From Lachnospiraceae bacterium (GTDB lineage Bacteria; Bacillota; Clostridia; Lachnospirales; Lachnospiraceae), in contig JAFTPY010000218.1 of the NCBI GenBank assembly GCA_017463035.1, positions 1 through 6,431 on the forward strand: a stretch of DNA of 6,431 bases, written 5' to 3'. The notes beneath the pieces were generated by a model that was given only the letters and a program-made list of their open reading frames with translations, was not told where the DNA came from and did not search any database. Of the stretch, positions 5,672 to 6,431 are shown one piece after another. The position numbers and the translations under genes were made by a program. The first letter of the stretch is position 1. The number at the start of each line of letters is the position of its first letter.

Positions 5672-5893
5672 TTATACATTCATCCAGTCAGTCAGCCATT
5701 TGTTTTGAGTAGACGACCATAGGCGCTTTTGGTAGACACCGTTATGGAAGCGATAAACCCATTCTGTTTTAATAGCAAAGGTAGATGCACTTTCTTCCCT
5801 TTGCATACGTATTGGGGTAACGGCAGAAACAACAGGAGTGGTATTTGCGGTAAATAAAAGTGTCATACAGGTAAGTAAGCAATATAGTTTCAT
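5672..5893 (-). CDS. Small secreted protein with signal peptide, unknown function
   Basis: This 73-residue protein starts with a clear Sec signal peptide: MK, a hydrophobic core LYCLLTCMTLLFTANTT (3-19), and a cleavage-like site after VVSA (21-24). The mature peptide would be about 49 residues. Its C-terminal half is aromatic and basic, WVYRFHNGVYQKRLWSSTQN (45-64), then KWLTDWMNV to the end. The repeated WxxR / KRLWS / KWLTDW pattern suggests a small beta fold that is exported or surface-bound. Cys5 and Cys9 lie inside the signal and do not form a convincing lipobox. The ribosome binding site AGGAGG (5900-5905) is 6 bases before the ATG and lies inside the last codons of the peptidase gene, whose TAA ends 1 base before this ATG, so translation is very likely coupled. 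I do not recognise a named family; a partner role with the M56 protein is inferred from the tight coupling. Confidence 0.8.
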   Translation of the reverse strand: MKLYCLLTCMTLLFTANTTPVVSAVTPIRMQREESASTFAIKTEWVYRFHNGVYQKRLWSSTQNKWLTDWMNV

Positions 5894-5894
5894 G

Positions 5895-6431
5895 TTAATC
5901 CTCCTCGATTATGGTTAATTGATTAAAGGGTTCTATTTTAAGAAGGTTTTCGGCATCTGTAAAGGGTGCATAATATTGGTCATCTACATAAAGAGAATAG
6001 GAGCCGTCCTTACTTTTTATGAGATATGCGTTTTCCGGTGTAATATAGACAACTTCTCTATTTTCAAGCCCAGGAGGGTCACTGTGGGGTTGAAGAATAA
6101 AACAATAGGAGCCTGCAAAGGTAAGTAACATAGCAACGGATAATAAAATACTACAAGCCCTTAGCTTTGTGTCCGAAGGCTTTTTCTCCAAAACAAAGTG
6201 AAACCGTTGTTCCAGTCCGCTTTTTTTCTTGCCGGGTACAAGACCCACTGCAACAGGGGATGTAACCGGGCATTTTGTTTGAAGTTTTCTGGTAACGGAG
6301 AGGATGGATTGAAGGTAGTCAATGGAGTCCTCTTCCTGCATCTTGTTTGTAACGTAAAGATCACTTTTGGTTTCCAGAATCGTATCAACACTGTGTTTTA
6401 AAAGATAAACCACAGGGTTCCACCAATAGAT
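5895..6431 (-). CDS. BlaR1/MecR1-like M56-family membrane peptidase, C-terminal part (cut by window edge)
   Basis: The frame is open to the right edge and reads IYWWNPVVYLLKHSVDTILE before KSDLYVT, the segment that follows the HExxH zinc helix in M56 (BlaR1/MecR1-type) peptidases. WWNP leads into a membrane helix, and the Glu of ILETKSD fits the downstream acidic zinc ligand in the usual E..CD position (here E..SD). The GTG at 6413 is therefore internal, not the start; the N-terminal helices and HExxH lie outside the window. Then come a basic cytoplasmic stretch, one transmembrane helix, ACSILLSVAMLLTFAGSYCF (numbered 86-105 from that GTG), and an exported tail of about 65 residues containing ITPENAYLI and DGSYSLYVDDQYY. 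The penicillin-binding sensor domain of true BlaR1 (about 250 aa) is absent. Known BlaR1 proteins sense beta-lactams and cleave the BlaI repressor; here the signal must differ. A BlaI-type gene would be expected upstream, beyond the window. Confidence 0.85.
   Translation of the reverse strand: MYWWNPVVYLLKHSVDTILETKSDLYVTNKMQEEDSIDYLQSILSVTRKLQTKCPVTSPVAVGLVPGKKKSGLEQRFHFVLEKKPSDTKLRACSILLSVAMLLTFAGSYCFILQPHSDPPGLENREVVYITPENAYLIKSKDGSYSLYVDDQYYAPFTDAENLLKIEPFNQLTIIEED

Noticed and set aside
6161..6401. Short frames on both strands overlapping the M56-type gene
   Set aside because: The M56 frame is supported by the WWNP motif, the membrane helix and the coupled downstream gene; the others show no signals.
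6411..6413. GTG at 6413 as the start of a 172-residue protein
   Set aside because: The frame continues upstream to the window edge through the conserved IYWWNP segment, so this GTG encodes an internal valine.
1..6431. CRISPR array, transposon ends, tRNA or phage attachment site
   Set aside because: I found no regularly spaced repeats, no transposase motifs and no cloverleaf-like sequence on either strand by reading.

Overview
The window looks like chromosomal DNA from an anaerobic Firmicute, most likely a clostridium of the Lachnospiraceae type. The evidence is moderate GC content, strong AGGAGG-type ribosome binding sites, a rubredoxin, a six-helix chemoreceptor, a BlaR1/M56-type membrane peptidase with a short tail, and proteins whose style I recall from that group. 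The taxonomic call is inference from protein style; no rRNA or tRNA gene is present.

Layout. An AraC-family regulator (6-890, +, possibly cut at its 5' end) ends in a hairpin terminator. A 51-residue rubredoxin gene (924-1079, -) faces it. A 203-bp divergent intergenic region follows. It carries an extended -10 promoter for rubredoxin, a perfect-consensus TTGACA-17-TATAAT promoter for the rightward operon, and two A/T-rich palindromes that could be operators. The rightward operon encodes a TetR-type regulator (1283-1897) and a HAMP-less methyl-accepting chemotaxis protein (1944-3452), and ends in a terminator at 3465-3500.

A second rightward group starts at a TGN-TATACT promoter near 3547. 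It holds a GtrA-like four-helix membrane protein (3598-4059), an RlmI-like rRNA cytosine-C5 methyltransferase (4108-5325) and an 85-residue protein of unknown function (5358-5615). It ends in a long hairpin (5614-5664) flanked by A and T tracts, which can terminate transcription from both sides.

From the right edge, a leftward pair runs into that hairpin. The first gene is the C-terminal part of an M56/BlaR1-like membrane peptidase (5895 to beyond 6431). The second is a small secreted protein (5672-5893) whose ribosome binding site lies inside the last codons of the peptidase gene.

Most of the window is ordinary chromosomal content. The less familiar parts are the TetR-chemoreceptor operon with its palindromes, the coupled M56 and secreted-peptide pair, and the unknown 85-residue protein. 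I see no CRISPR array, insertion sequence, phage gene or attachment site.
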